Notes: generated by a model from the letters alone, not told the origin. DNA of 64,000 nucleotides from Gordonibacter urolithinfaciens (GCF_900199375.1 NZ_LT900217.1:1426001-1490000), one strand, 5' to 3'. Shown: positions 18,001-26,408, counted from the stretch's first letter. A program made the numbers and translations.

Positions 18001-18793
18001 GGCACACCGGCTTCTCGTCGCGGCCCAGCTCGTGGCGCATGGCCAGGTACTTCTCGAAGGCCGCCCGCACGGCCTCGTCGTCGATCCGCACGTCGTCGAG
18101 CACCGTGCCGAACGTGGTGTGGCGGCAGTGGTCGGACCAGTAGGTGTCGATCATCTTGATCTCGGTGATGGTGGGGTTGCGCCCCTCCTCCGCGAAGTAC
18201 CGCTGGCAGAACGCGAGGTCGGCCAGATCCATGGCCAGGCCGCGGTCGGCGATGAACGCCGCGAGCCCCGCCTCGTCCAGGTCGAGGAAGCCCTCCACCG
18301 TCTCCACCATGGGCGGCACGGGCTGCTCCATGCGCAGCGTCTCGCGCGGCTCGAGAGAGGCCTCGCGCGCCTCGATGGGGTTGATCACGTAATGCTTGAT
18401 GGCGGCCACGTCCTCGTCGGCGAGCGGGCCCTCCAGCAGGTACACCTTCGCGCTGCGCACCTCGGGACGCTCGCCCTGGCTGATCAGCTGTATGCACTCG
18501 CTGGCCGAGTCGGCGCGCTGGTCGAACTGCCCGGGCAGGTACTCCACCGCGAACACGGCCGCGCCCTCCACCGCCGGCATCTCCAAAGTGGCCACGTCGG
18601 ACTGCGGCTCGCTGAACACCGTGGGCACGCACTGGGCGAACAACTCGTCCGAGATGCCCTCCACGTCGTAGCGGTTCACCAGGCGCAGGCCTTCGAGCCG
18701 CTCGATCCCTAAGATGTCGCGCAGCTCGTGGGCGAGCTGCTGCGCCTCCACGTCGAAGCCGGGCTTCTTCTCAACATACACGCGAGAAACCAT
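15077..18793 (-). CDS. purL: phosphoribosylformylglycinamidine synthase, PurL-PurQ fused
   Basis: A 1238-residue single-chain FGAM synthase, fourth step of purine synthesis: FGAR plus glutamine and ATP to FGAM. The N-terminal PurS-like segment is followed by the tandem AIRS-type synthetase domains (DHCRHTTF, HNHPTEIEPFGGAATCVGGAIRD, GGRTGRDGIGGATGSS). The C-terminal 270 residues are a class I glutaminase: PGNNCEYDS, LPGGFSGGDEPDGSAKF, nucleophile Cys in GICNGFQAL, and SHGEGRF for the His and Glu. This large form is usual in proteobacteria and clostridia. GGGAGATT precedes the ATG. It lies downstream of purC with a small membrane-protein gene between them. Confidence 0.95.
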   Translation of the reverse strand: MVSRVYVEKKPGFDVEAQQLAHELRDILGIERLEGLRLVNRYDVEGISDELFAQCVPTVFSEPQSDVATLEMPAVEGAAVFAVEYLPGQFDQRADSASECIQLISQGERPEVRSAKVYLLEGPLADEDVAAIKHYVINPIEAREASLEPRETLRMEQPVPPMVETVEGFLDLDEAGLAAFIADRGLAMDLADLAFCQRYFAEEGRNPTITEIKMIDTYWSDHCRHTTFGTVLDDVRIDDEAVRAAFEKYLAMRHELGRDEKPVCLMDMGTIGARWLKAKGILTGLDESEEINACTVKVKVDVDGEEQDWLYLFKNETHNHPTEIEPFGGAATCVGGAIRDPLSGRSYVYQAMRLTGAADPLVPVSETLPGKLPQRKLVTTAAAGYSSYGNQIGLATGQVNELYHPGYAAKRMEIGAVVGATPADHVRRETPAPGDVIVLLGGRTGRDGIGGATGSSKAHKLESLETCGAEVQKGNAPVERKIQRLFRRGDACRMIKRCNDFGAGGVSVAVGELADGLFIDLNKVPKKYEGLDGTELAIAESQERMAVALAPEDVDAFIALAHEENLEATPIAEVTEEARVRMEWNGSTIVDVSRDFLNSNGAAKHQDVHVVPGGGYERTWEGETLAERLGALVRDLNVCSNKGLSERFDSTIGAATALMPFGGARQLTPALAMVAKLPVFGETSTVSGMAWGFNPYLTAANPFVGSYVAVVESVAKLAAAGFAREDMYLTFQEYFEKLRDEPERWGKPAAAVLGALMAQVDLGVGAIGGKDSMSGSFEQLDVPPTLVSFATAVGSIDRVTSPEFKGAAHRVARIAPAAYDGVVPEAAGLLEAIAVVERLIGEGAALAVSTPGYGGAAEALFKMCVGNGIGLTLDEAVTADELFAPAYGSFLVELADDAAVPAAGDAVRVDVLGETAEAYQFAACGETISLADLQEAWESQLEPVFPYRAEGERVEPVSFGSATPLTYNGTIARPRVVIPVFPGNNCEYDSARAFEQAGAVVDTFVINNLTPDKVAESTAELVRLINNSQIIMLPGGFSGGDEPDGSAKFITAFFRAPAVTEAVRDLLQNRDGLMLGICNGFQALVKLGLVPFGDIRPMDESCPTLTFNDIGRHQSRLVRTRVASSLSPWLSRCEVGDVHTVPVSHGEGRFVASDELLAQLRDAGQIATQYVGADGQPSMDLDVNPNGSAWAIEGITSPDGRVLGKMGHSERRGAGLYRNVPGDLFQPLFEGGVGYFTD

Positions 18794-18805
18794 GAAGAAT
18801 CTCCC

Positions 18806-19522
18806 TTACTTTTTCGAACCCTTAGGGGACTGGCTCTTTGCGGCATCGGCCGCGGCCTTGGCGTTCGCCTTGCCGCGCTCGAACGCTGCGTTGCCCTCGC
18901 CGCCATCGGCAGCGTCGGCCTCCTGCTTCTCGGCCTTGGCCTGCTCGGCCTTCGAAAGGCGGAAGCCGCTGCCGAACAGGCCGCGCTTCTTCGGCTTCTC
19001 CTCTTCGGCGGGAGCCTCGGCGGCTTCGGCCTTCTGGGCCTTCTGGGCGGCCTTCTGCTGCTTCTCCAAAGCGCGCTGCTCCTTGGACTTCGAAGCCTCC
19101 ATCTGCTCTTGATAGGCACGGCGCACCTTGCGGATCTTCGAGAAGTCCACGTACAGGGCGCCGATGATGCAGACGTAGGCCGCGCCCAGCATGACGTAGC
19201 TCACCGCGTCCGGGAACCACGAGCGGCCCACCCACGACAGCGCCGTGGCCGCGATAGCGCCGATGAGCAGAGCCCACCAGATCTTGCGCAGGCGCTTGTA
19301 CTGCGGCGTGGGCGGGTTGTAGTACTTGCGGTCGAGATCGCTCTGCTTCTGGCGGGCCACCTTCTTCTCGGCCTTCTTCTGCTGCTTCGTCTTCTCTTTA
19401 GGCTGCACGCGCACCGAGGCGGCCGCCTTCGACTTCGGCTTCATGGCCGCTGCGCTCTTGCGCGTCTGACCGCGATGCTCGTCGGTCTGGTAACGGTCGT
19501 TCATGGGGTTGCGTTGGGACAT
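18806..19522 (-). CDS. unknown basic two-helix membrane protein between purC and purL
   Basis: A 238-residue protein not assigned to a family. Residues 1-80 are very basic (KEKTKQQKKAEKKVARQKQ). Two membrane helices follow (IWWALLIGAIAATALSWV and VSYVMLGAAYVCIIGALYV), then a long Lys/Ala/Glu-rich tail likely to be helical or disordered. AAGGAGC lies upstream of ATG 19522; the earlier frame start at 19570 has none. It stops 12 bases before purL and so is probably co-transcribed with it. No link to purine synthesis is evident in the protein. Confidence 0.65.
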   Translation of the reverse strand: MSQRNPMNDRYQTDEHRGQTRKSAAAMKPKSKAAASVRVQPKEKTKQQKKAEKKVARQKQSDLDRKYYNPPTPQYKRLRKIWWALLIGAIAATALSWVGRSWFPDAVSYVMLGAAYVCIIGALYVDFSKIRKVRRAYQEQMEASKSKEQRALEKQQKAAQKAQKAEAAEAPAEEEKPKKRGLFGSGFRLSKAEQAKAEKQEADAADGGEGNAAFERGKANAKAAADAAKSQSPKGSKK

Positions 19523-19575
19523 GGTATGTTGCTCCTTGTTGAATGCTTTTGAACTTCGCAGGTCTGGCAAAGTCA

Positions 19576-19681
19576 GCGAGAGGCGCTGAGGTGCCCGAGA
19601 TTGGCGTGAAAGCTTCGCGAAGCGTGCTTGCGCACGTGAGCAAAGCTTGGAGCGCCAAGATCGGGTGCCTCGGCGCCTCGC
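19576..19681. repeat. long imperfect inverted repeat upstream of purL operon
   Basis: Arms 19576-19615 and 19643-19681 are imperfect reverse complements. Both carry GCGAG, a (G/C)AGG block, CCCGA and TTGGCG segments, and AAGCTT at the tips; only scattered mismatches and one-base gaps separate them. The inner loop holds GCGTGC and GCGCACG, which pair again. The whole could fold into a hairpin of about 100 bases between purC and the next gene. It could be an attenuator-like structure or a mobile palindromic repeat. Confidence 0.6.
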
Positions 19682-19692
19682 AGCGTCGAGGA

Positions 19693-19720
19693 GTTCCGTT
19701 TGCCGCTAGGCAAACGGAAC
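19693..19720 (-). terminator. 12-bp perfect hairpin overlapping the purC stop
   Basis: GTTCCGTTTGCC (19693-19704), loop GCTA, GGCAAACGGAAC (19709-19720). The right arm encodes the last residues of PurC (SFVPFA) and the loop contains its TAG. No T-tract follows, so it may protect or pause rather than terminate. Confidence 0.5.
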
Positions 19721-20584
19721 GAAGGACCGACCGGTGATCTTCTCGTAGGCCTGGATGTACTTCTCGCTCGTGCGATCGATGATGTCCTGGGGCAGGCGGG
19801 GCGGGTTGCCCTGGCGGTCCCAGTTGGCGTTCAGCCAGTCGCGCACGAACTGCTTGTCGAAGCTGGGCTGGTCCTTGCCCTCGGCATACTCGTCGCCCGG
19901 CCAGAAGCGGGACGAGTCGGGGGTCAGCACCTCGTCGGCAAGGATGATCTGGCCGTTCAGACGTCCGAACTCGAACTTCGTGTCGGCGATGACCACGCCG
20001 CGCTCGGCCGCGTGGTCGCGTGCCGTCGTGTACACCTTGAGGGCCAGGTCGCGCAGCTGGGAGGCGTCGTCCTCGCCGATGATCTCCACGAGGCGCTCGA
20101 AGCTGATGTTCTCGTCGTGGTCGCCGATCTCGGCCTTCGTCGACGGCGTGAAGATGGGCTCGGGCAGCTTCGACGAGTTCACGAGGCCCTCGGGCAGCTC
20201 GATGCCGCACACGGTTCCCTGCTTCTCGTACTCTTTGAGGCCGCTGCCGGCCAGGTAGCCGCGCACGATGCACTCGGCGGGGAACATGTCGGCCTTCTTC
20301 ACCAGCATGAAGCGCCCGCGCAGGTAGTCGGAGTACGGCTTGAACTGCTCGGGCAGGTCGGCCACGTCGGCGGATATCAGGTGGTTCTCCACCACGCCGT
20401 CCAGGAGCTCGAACCAGAAGCACGACAGTTGCGTGAGCACCGCGCCCTTGTGCGGGATCTCGTCTTCCAGAATGTAGTCGAACGCGGAAATGCGGTCCGA
20501 CGCCACCAACAAGAGCTTGTCCCCCAAGTCGTAGAGGTCGCGCACTTTGCCTTGCGCGTCGGGCTTGATGTCCATTCCGGTCAT
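19706..20584 (-). CDS. purC: SAICAR synthase
   Basis: A 292-residue phosphoribosylaminoimidazole-succinocarboxamide synthase, which joins CAIR and aspartate using ATP. Family motifs seen: GKVRDLYD near the N-terminus, LLLVASDRISAFDY, the signature ECIVRGYLAGSGLKEY, GDHDENISFE, and the C-terminal DTKFEFG and LILADEVLTPDSSRFW regions. Length fits the longer SAICAR synthases. ATG 20584 is chosen because AAAGGA lies nine bases upstream; the frame is open to 20608. First of the purC-unknown-purL cluster. Confidence 0.95.
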   Translation of the reverse strand: MTGMDIKPDAQGKVRDLYDLGDKLLLVASDRISAFDYILEDEIPHKGAVLTQLSCFWFELLDGVVENHLISADVADLPEQFKPYSDYLRGRFMLVKKADMFPAECIVRGYLAGSGLKEYEKQGTVCGIELPEGLVNSSKLPEPIFTPSTKAEIGDHDENISFERLVEIIGEDDASQLRDLALKVYTTARDHAAERGVVIADTKFEFGRLNGQIILADEVLTPDSSRFWPGDEYAEGKDQPSFDKQFVRDWLNANWDRQGNPPRLPQDIIDRTSEKYIQAYEKITGRSFVPFA

Positions 20585-20669
20585 GCTGCTCTGTCCTTTC
20601 ATCGACACGCCGCGCGCTCTCCTCGGGCCGCAGCGTTTTTCATGCGCGCCTCATTATCGCGCAGTTTGG

Positions 20670-22265
20670 CTATCTATGCCCCTTCGGGCGCTGTTTTTCT
20701 TTGCCCTTCGCAACCTTCGGCACCTTTGCCTGCTTGGGCTTCTGCTGGCGCGCCTTGGGCGTGCGGCCCTCGTCGTACAGCGGGATGTGGATGGTGAAGC
20801 AGGCGCCCTCGTCCTTGCGGCCCTCCACCTGCACCCAGCCGCCGTGTCGGTCGACGATCTCCTTCACCACGGCCAGGCCGATGCCCAGGCCGCCGCTCTC
20901 GCGGTTGCGTCCGGCATCGGCGCGCCAGAAGCGCGAGAACACCATCTTGCACTCCTCGGGCGAGAGACCGATTCCCGTGTCGCGCACCGCGATGGAGGCC
21001 ATGAGGTCGCCCCGCTTCACCTGCACGGTGATGTGGCCGCCCTCGGGCGTGTAGCGAACGGCGTTCGAGATGAGGTTGGCCGTGGCCTGGCGTATCATAT
21101 CGGCGTCGCCCAGCACGCGCACGCCCTCGTCGGCCTGGTACTCCAACGTGAGGCCCGAGTCGGTGACGAAGGCGTCGTGCGTGGCGATGATGCCGCTGAT
21201 GAGCTGGCCCACGTCCACGACCTCCTCCTTCATGGGGTTCGCGCGGTTCTCCAGGCGCGAGAGCTTCAGCAATGAGTCCACCAGGCGGCTTAGGCGCTGC
21301 ACCTCCGAGTTCACCGTCTCCAGGTGCTCGGGGTCGGCCTCGAACACGCCGTCCACCATGGCCTCCACCGTGGATTGAATGGCCATGAGCGGCGTGCGCA
21401 GCTCGTGCGCCACGTCGGTGGTCAGGCGCCGCTCCAGCTCGCGGTCCTTCTCCACCGAGTCGGCCATCTCGTCGAACGTCTCTCCCAGGCGTGCGATCTC
21501 GTCCTCGCCGTGCAGATCGGTGCGGGCGGACAGGTCGCCTTCCTTGATGGCCTTCGCCGTCTTGGTCATGCGGTTGATGGGGCCCACCAGGTTGCGGGCG
21601 AACAGGAAGCCGATGCACGAGGCCAGCAGGATGGCCATGGCGGCCGCGAAGAACATGGCCTGGTAGGACTTGTTGCGGAACTCCTCGTCGGTGGAGCGCA
21701 GCAGCGTATCGGAGCCGAGCACCCACACGCTCACCGAGCCCACGGCCTGGGTCATCTCGTTGTCGGGGCTCTTCACCTCGATGGGCACCGTGACCATCTG
21801 CTCGGGCTTGGCATGCTTGGGCACGAGCGACACCCCGCCGGCGGCGTCCTCGCCATTCTCGACGAGCGTGGAGTCGAACACAACCGACTGCTCGCTGTTC
21901 GCGGGCACCGTGTTGTCCACGACGCGCATGCCGATGCTCGGCGTGACGTTGACCATGTAGCGCGCGGGCGCGAGCGTCTGCGCGTCGAACGTGCCCGACT
22001 TCTCGTAGTTCGCCGCGATGTCCTTGGCCACTGACTCGGCGGTCGACACCATGTTCTCGCGCGTGTACGTTTGGAAATGCTGCTCCCACACGAACGACAC
22101 CACGCCGATGGCCACCAGGGCGGTCATGGCCGCGATGAAGGCGAACGCCGCCGTCACGCGCGTCGTATACGACAGGTTGTCCCAACCCGGGCGCTTGCGC
22201 TTGCCCGCACCGGCGTCGTCCGCGCCCGCCTTGCCGATGGGTCCGGTCGTCGCCGAGTCTTGCAC
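20670..22265 (-). CDS. HAMP-domain sensor histidine kinase
   Basis: A 531-residue sensor kinase: a basic cytoplasmic N-terminus, membrane helix 1 at about 37-60, an external sensor domain of about 140 residues, helix 2 at about 204-224, HAMP, then HisKA with VAHELRTPLMAIQ (phospho-acceptor His287) and an ATPase domain with NLISNAVRYTPEGG, DTGIGLSPEE and GGLGIGLAVVKEI. A Lys-rich tail ends it. Start GTG 22265 has AGGAGGAG six bases upstream; a GTG at 22283 is less well placed. The response regulator gene lies 54 bases upstream on the same strand. Signal unknown. Confidence 0.9.
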   Translation of the reverse strand: MQDSATTGPIGKAGADDAGAGKRKRPGWDNLSYTTRVTAAFAFIAAMTALVAIGVVSFVWEQHFQTYTRENMVSTAESVAKDIAANYEKSGTFDAQTLAPARYMVNVTPSIGMRVVDNTVPANSEQSVVFDSTLVENGEDAAGGVSLVPKHAKPEQMVTVPIEVKSPDNEMTQAVGSVSVWVLGSDTLLRSTDEEFRNKSYQAMFFAAAMAILLASCIGFLFARNLVGPINRMTKTAKAIKEGDLSARTDLHGEDEIARLGETFDEMADSVEKDRELERRLTTDVAHELRTPLMAIQSTVEAMVDGVFEADPEHLETVNSEVQRLSRLVDSLLKLSRLENRANPMKEEVVDVGQLISGIIATHDAFVTDSGLTLEYQADEGVRVLGDADMIRQATANLISNAVRYTPEGGHITVQVKRGDLMASIAVRDTGIGLSPEECKMVFSRFWRADAGRNRESGGLGIGLAVVKEIVDRHGGWVQVEGRKDEGACFTIHIPLYDEGRTPKARQQKPKQAKVPKVAKGKEKQRPKGHR

Positions 22266-22319
22266 GCTTCGCTCCTCCTGCACGGTTATGCGCTCACGCT
22301 CGAGGCGCTCACGCGGTGC

Positions 22320-23030
22320 TTACTGCTGGACTTTGGTCGGGTCTTCGAAGCGGTAGCCCACGCCGTGAACGGTATGCAGCCACTTCGGGCTGCGCGGGTT
22401 GTCGCCGATCTTCGCGCGCAGGTTCTTCACATGCGAGTCGATGGTGCGCTCGTAGCCCTCGAAGTCGTAGCCGAGCACCTTCTCCACCAGCTCCATGCGC
22501 GAGTACACGCGACCAGGATAGCGCGACAGCGTGGTGAGCAGCTTGAACTCGCTGGCCGTGAGGTCGATCTCCTCGCCGTTCACCAGCACCTTGTGGCCCG
22601 ACACGTCGATGGTGAGCTCGCCGAACTCCAGCACCTCGCGCTGCGGCTCGCTGTCGGCGTGCACGCGGCGCAAAAGCGCGCGGGCGCGGGCCACGAGCTC
22701 GCGGGGGCTGAACGGCTTCACCAGATAGTCGTCGGCGCCCAGCTCCAGGCCGATGATGCGGTCCTCCACCTCGCCCTTCGCGGTGAGCATGATGATGGGC
22801 ACGTCGGAGTTGTCGCGGATGGCGCGGCAGACGCGCTCGCCCGGCACGCGGGGCAGCATGAGGTCGAGGATGACCAGGTCGAAGTGGTGCTTCGAGAACT
22901 CCTCCAAGGCCTCCTGGCCGTCGCCGACCGCCGTCACCCAGTAGTTCTCGCGCTCGAGATAGGCCGTCACCGCATCGCGGATGGCCTTCTCGTCTTCAAC
23001 AAGCAGTATACGTCGCGTCTCGTTGCTCAT
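22320..23030 (-). CDS. OmpR/PhoB-type response regulator
   Basis: A 236-residue regulator. The receiver domain has VEDE at the acidic pocket, Asp56 in VILDLMLP as the likely phosphorylation site, and MLTAKGE and LVKPFSPREL for the conserved Thr and Lys. The C-terminal winged helix (EIDLTASEFKLLTTLSRYPGRVYSR...GYERTIDSHVKNLRAKIG) is of the OmpR class. GAGGTGG precedes ATG 23030. Partner of the kinase just downstream; target genes unknown. Confidence 0.93.
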   Translation of the reverse strand: MSNETRRILLVEDEKAIRDAVTAYLERENYWVTAVGDGQEALEEFSKHHFDLVILDLMLPRVPGERVCRAIRDNSDVPIIMLTAKGEVEDRIIGLELGADDYLVKPFSPRELVARARALLRRVHADSEPQREVLEFGELTIDVSGHKVLVNGEEIDLTASEFKLLTTLSRYPGRVYSRMELVEKVLGYDFEGYERTIDSHVKNLRAKIGDNPRSPKWLHTVHGVGYRFEDPTKVQQ

Positions 23031-23183
23031 GGATACCACCTCAAGTCGTCACCGGCTCGGATCCCACCTGGCCGCGTATCCCATACGCGCTCCGCTCCGA
23101 GCGTTCAGGTCGTGTTTGCGTTTATTGTAGCAATTACCCCTGAAGCAGCTGGAACCTGTGCGGGAAATGACACAATATCCACC

Positions 23184-24773
23184 ATGGTAACCCGCAGATC
23201 AACACATGCCCACCACGCGAAACCCAGCCGTATCGGCGCGCGCAACGCCCAGCGCCGCAATGCGACGCCAGGCGGCGGCACCTACGCCGGCGGCAAGCCC
23301 AACCCCCGCGGCGGCCACGTGGGAAACGTGGGCGGCCTTGGCAGCGGCGGCCTGGGAGGATCGGGCACCTCGCGGCAAGCAGCACGCAGAAGCGCCGCGC
23401 AGAAGGCCTCCGTCGGGCCCGGCGATGCGCTCGGCTCCGGAGGCGTGCACCGGCGCGGCGCAGGAGGCGCAGGCTCCAGTTCCGGCGGTGGCGGCGTCCA
23501 CGTTCCCACGCCGAACGGCGGGGAGATCCTGCTCACGCGCCGCCACTTCCTGTTCGGCGCCATCGGCGTGACCGCGCTCGCGGCGGCCGGCGGTGCGGCC
23601 TCCGTGGTCCTCAAGCAGCGTGAGGAGGCTGCCGGCAACGTGACGGTGCTCGAAGTGCCCGCCTCGGCCGTGACCACGTTGAACACGTCCGATTCCGAGA
23701 GCGCGTTCGCCCTCGTGGAGGATGCCGCCACCCGCATGGGCCTGTCCGTGCGAGCCGAGCTGCCCTACGGATCGCTCGTCTGGGCCAGCGGCGACGACGT
23801 GGCCGCCTGCCTGCTGCCCACGGAGGAGGCGAAGCCGCTCGCGCAGGTGGGGCTGCTGTCGCTTGGCAGCGGAAACCTGTCCACGGTGCTGGAAAAGGCC
23901 GTGGGCCAGGACGAGGGCTTCGAGATCTACGACGTGCGCGCCACGGCGTCGGGCCTCGTGTGGACGGAGGCCGACATCCTCGACGGTCTCTGGCGCGTGT
24001 ACACGGCGCGCCTGACCGACGGCGTGGCCGGCGATCCGCGCCTGGCGGACGAAGGCGACGGCCAGTGGGAGACCCCCACGATCGCAGCATCCGGCGCCTA
24101 CGCGTTCTGGCAGGTCCTGCCCAAGGTCGACGGCGACTACAGCGCCGAGGACTCCCTGGTCAAGCGCGCTTCCTTGGGATCGGGCGACGTCGAGACCGTC
24201 TACACGTCCCACGGTAGGCCGTGCACGCCGCCCTACGCGCTGGCCGACTCCGTGGTCATCACGCCGCGCGCGGACACTGCGGGCACGTACTACCAGCTCA
24301 CCCGCCTGGATGCCGCATCGGGCAGCGTGCTGGACACCATGGTGCTGCCACGCTCCATGCGCCCGCTGGAGGCGGGCTACGGCGACAACGGGTTCTCGTT
24401 CTCGTTCGACGCCTGGTACAACTACGGCGACGGCATCTCCCAGATCGGCACGTACACGCCCGCGTCCCCCGTTACGGACGGCAACTACAGCGGCGCACCT
24501 TGGTTCTCGTTCAGCCTCGCGCCCACGGCAGCCCCCGCCTGGTGTGGCGGATGCTTCATCGTCAAGTCGAAGCGCACCGTGTGCGGCATCGACTTGGAGA
24601 CGAACGAGTACTTCGCCCTCCAGCCCGAGAACGGCGCCGACGACTACGGCGAGTACCTGGCCACCACCGGCTCGAACGAATCCATAGTCACCTACGCCAA
24701 TATCGACGACAAGCCCATCGACGGCGAGCCGAAGAAGTACTGCCTGGTAAGGGTGTGGAAGCCGGTCGGGTAA
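23184..24773 (+). CDS. exported protein of unknown function with internal Tat-like signal
   Basis: A 529-residue protein. Residues 1-115 are low-complexity, basic and Gly/Ser/His-rich. A twin-arginine segment follows (RR119-120 in LTRRHFLFGAIGVTAL, then a hydrophobic run ending near residue 140). The remaining 390 residues look like a beta-rich extracytoplasmic domain with repeated Trp/Tyr-Gly patterns (WASGDDVAACLL, LVWTEADILDGLW, FSFDAWYNYGDG), possibly propeller-like. No known family is recognised. The ATG at 23184 lacks a good ribosome-binding site. It is divergent from the two-component operon, so it may be one of its targets. Confidence 0.6.
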   Translation: MVTRRSTHAHHAKPSRIGARNAQRRNATPGGGTYAGGKPNPRGGHVGNVGGLGSGGLGGSGTSRQAARRSAAQKASVGPGDALGSGGVHRRGAGGAGSSSGGGGVHVPTPNGGEILLTRRHFLFGAIGVTALAAAGGAASVVLKQREEAAGNVTVLEVPASAVTTLNTSDSESAFALVEDAATRMGLSVRAELPYGSLVWASGDDVAACLLPTEEAKPLAQVGLLSLGSGNLSTVLEKAVGQDEGFEIYDVRATASGLVWTEADILDGLWRVYTARLTDGVAGDPRLADEGDGQWETPTIAASGAYAFWQVLPKVDGDYSAEDSLVKRASLGSGDVETVYTSHGRPCTPPYALADSVVITPRADTAGTYYQLTRLDAASGSVLDTMVLPRSMRPLEAGYGDNGFSFSFDAWYNYGDGISQIGTYTPASPVTDGNYSGAPWFSFSLAPTAAPAWCGGCFIVKSKRTVCGIDLETNEYFALQPENGADDYGEYLATTGSNESIVTYANIDDKPIDGEPKKYCLVRVWKPVG

Positions 24774-24827
24774 GGGAAAGGCGCGCCTGGCAGGAAGGCG
24801 ACGCAACGTCGCTGCGCTTCTTGAAAA

Positions 24828-24855
24828 AAGGAGCCCTCCGAATGGAAAGCTCCTT
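24828..24855 (-). terminator. purB terminator
   Basis: On the plus strand AAGGAGC (24828-24834) pairs with GCTCCTT (24849-24855). On the minus strand the stem is followed by a run of T (plus-strand A, 24824-24829). It fits purB termination. Confidence 0.75.
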
Positions 24856-24884
24856 GCTCGCGTTCGTGTGGCGAAACGGGACGC

Positions 24885-26228
24885 TTAGAACTCCAGCTCC
24901 TTGAGGCGGTCGAACACCACGTCTTTGCGGGTGAGGAAGTCCCAGGGGTCGAATATCTCGTCGAGCACCTCGGCCGAGAGATTCGCCTCGGGGTCGGCCT
25001 CGAGGTTCTCGCGGTAGGTGGGGCCGTCCACGGCGTTCTGGATATCCTCCCACACCTTCATGGCGTTGCGCTGCACGATGACGTAGGCGTCCTCTCGGCT
25101 GATGCCCGTGTCCACGAGCGCCAGCAGCACCTTCGAGCTGAAGATGAGGCCTTTCGTGCGCCACAGGTTGTGCTCCATCTTGGCGGGGTAGGTCTGCAGA
25201 CCGTCGAGCATCCACTGCATCTTGCCGAACATGTAGTCGAGCGCGATGAAGCTGTCGGCCAGCGCGACGCGCTCGGCGCCGGAGTGGCTGATGTCGCGCT
25301 CGTACCACAGCGCCACGTTGTCGAAGGCCACCTGCGCGTTGGACTTCACGGTGCGGGCCAGGCCGCAGACGCGCTCGGCCGTGATGGGGTTGCGCTTGTG
25401 CGGCATGGCCGAGCTGCCCTTCTGGCCCTTCGCGAACGGCTCCTCGGCCTCGATGACGTCGGACTGCTGCAGCAGGCGCACCTGCATGGCGATGGACTCC
25501 AGCGTAGATGCCGTCACCGCGAGGCCGGCCATGACCTGGGCGTGGCGGTCGCGCGCCAGCACCTGGGTGGACAGCGGGTCGGCCTCAAGCCCCAGGCGCT
25601 CGCACACGAACTGCTCGACGAACGGGTCGATGCTCGAGTACGTTCCCACGGCGCCGCTGATGGCTCCCGTGGCGGCCACCTTGCGGGCCTCCTCCATGCG
25701 CGTCTGGGCGCGCTTGAGGGCCCAGGCCCAGCTGCCGAACTTCATGCCGAACGTCATGGGCTCGGCGTGGATGCCGTGCGTGCGGCCCACGCACAGCGTC
25801 TCCTGGAACTCGAACGCGCGGCGTTTGCACGTCTCGCCCAGCTGCTTGATGTCTTCGAGGATGATGTCGATCGCCTGCGTGATCTGGTAGGACAGCGCCG
25901 TGTCGCCCAGGTCGGACGAGGTCATGCCGTAGTGCACCCAACGGCTGGGCGGCTCTTGGCCCTCCGGCACGTCGGCGTCGATGTACTCGGCCATGTTCGT
26001 GGTGAACGCGATGACGTCGTGGTTCGTCACCTTCTCGATCTCGTCGATGCGCTCAACGGTGAAGTCGGCATGCGCGCGGATCCACGCGGCCTCCTCCTTC
26101 GTGATGCCGGACTTCCCCAGCTCGGCCTGCGCCTCGCAGGCCAGCACCTCGATCTCCTTCCAGATCTCGAACTTGTTCTGCAGCTCCCAGATGGCGCCCA
26201 TTGCCGGGCGCGTGTAACGGTTGATCAC
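24885..26228 (-). CDS. purB: adenylosuccinate lyase
   Basis: A 447-residue enzyme of the fumarase/aspartase superfamily acting twice in purine synthesis: SAICAR to AICAR, and adenylosuccinate to AMP. The family signature is present as GSSAMPHKRNP, with TSSDLGDTA and GRTHGIHAEP upstream. The N-terminus INRYTRPAMGAIW is typical of the shorter bacterial type. The start is GTG 26228, which matches that N-terminus, with AAAGGGA upstream; the frame is open further to 26297. It is a separate unit from purC-purL, with a strong terminator after it. Confidence 0.95.
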   Translation of the reverse strand: MINRYTRPAMGAIWELQNKFEIWKEIEVLACEAQAELGKSGITKEEAAWIRAHADFTVERIDEIEKVTNHDVIAFTTNMAEYIDADVPEGQEPPSRWVHYGMTSSDLGDTALSYQITQAIDIILEDIKQLGETCKRRAFEFQETLCVGRTHGIHAEPMTFGMKFGSWAWALKRAQTRMEEARKVAATGAISGAVGTYSSIDPFVEQFVCERLGLEADPLSTQVLARDRHAQVMAGLAVTASTLESIAMQVRLLQQSDVIEAEEPFAKGQKGSSAMPHKRNPITAERVCGLARTVKSNAQVAFDNVALWYERDISHSGAERVALADSFIALDYMFGKMQWMLDGLQTYPAKMEHNLWRTKGLIFSSKVLLALVDTGISREDAYVIVQRNAMKVWEDIQNAVDGPTYRENLEADPEANLSAEVLDEIFDPWDFLTRKDVVFDRLKELEF

Positions 26229-26332
26229 GCCGGTCCCTTTCCCACGTCGTACCTGATGGCAACCAGCATACCGCAAACAAGCCCCCGGGCGGCGCACTTC
26301 ACGGAAAGTGTCGAGCCTTGGGCGCGACGCCC

Positions 26333-26383
26333 TTGACTTGCTTATCCTCGATCAAGTAGTATATATTTCCTATAGAAATACTA
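26333..26383 (+). promoter_or_regulatory. promoter and nested inverted repeats upstream of MOSC gene
   Basis: TTGACT (26333-26338) and TAGTAT (26357-26362) are 18 bases apart, a good promoter. Just over the -10, TAGT...ACTA (26357-26360, 26380-26383) encloses ATTTC-CTATA-GAAAT (26365-26379), two nested inverted repeats. A repressor bound there would block initiation. The repeat does not match the E. coli ModE site well. Confidence 0.5.
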
Positions 26384-26408
26384 GGCATTCGAGAGAAGGG
26401 CGGGCGAG

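Noticed and set aside
15170-18712. 1180-codon rightward frame opposite purL
   Set aside because: Mirror frame of a high-GC gene; composition is His/Arg/Gly-rich with no domains.
26357-26383. ModE site upstream of the MOSC gene
   Set aside because: The arms do not match the TATA-rich ModE consensus; only the symmetry is similar.
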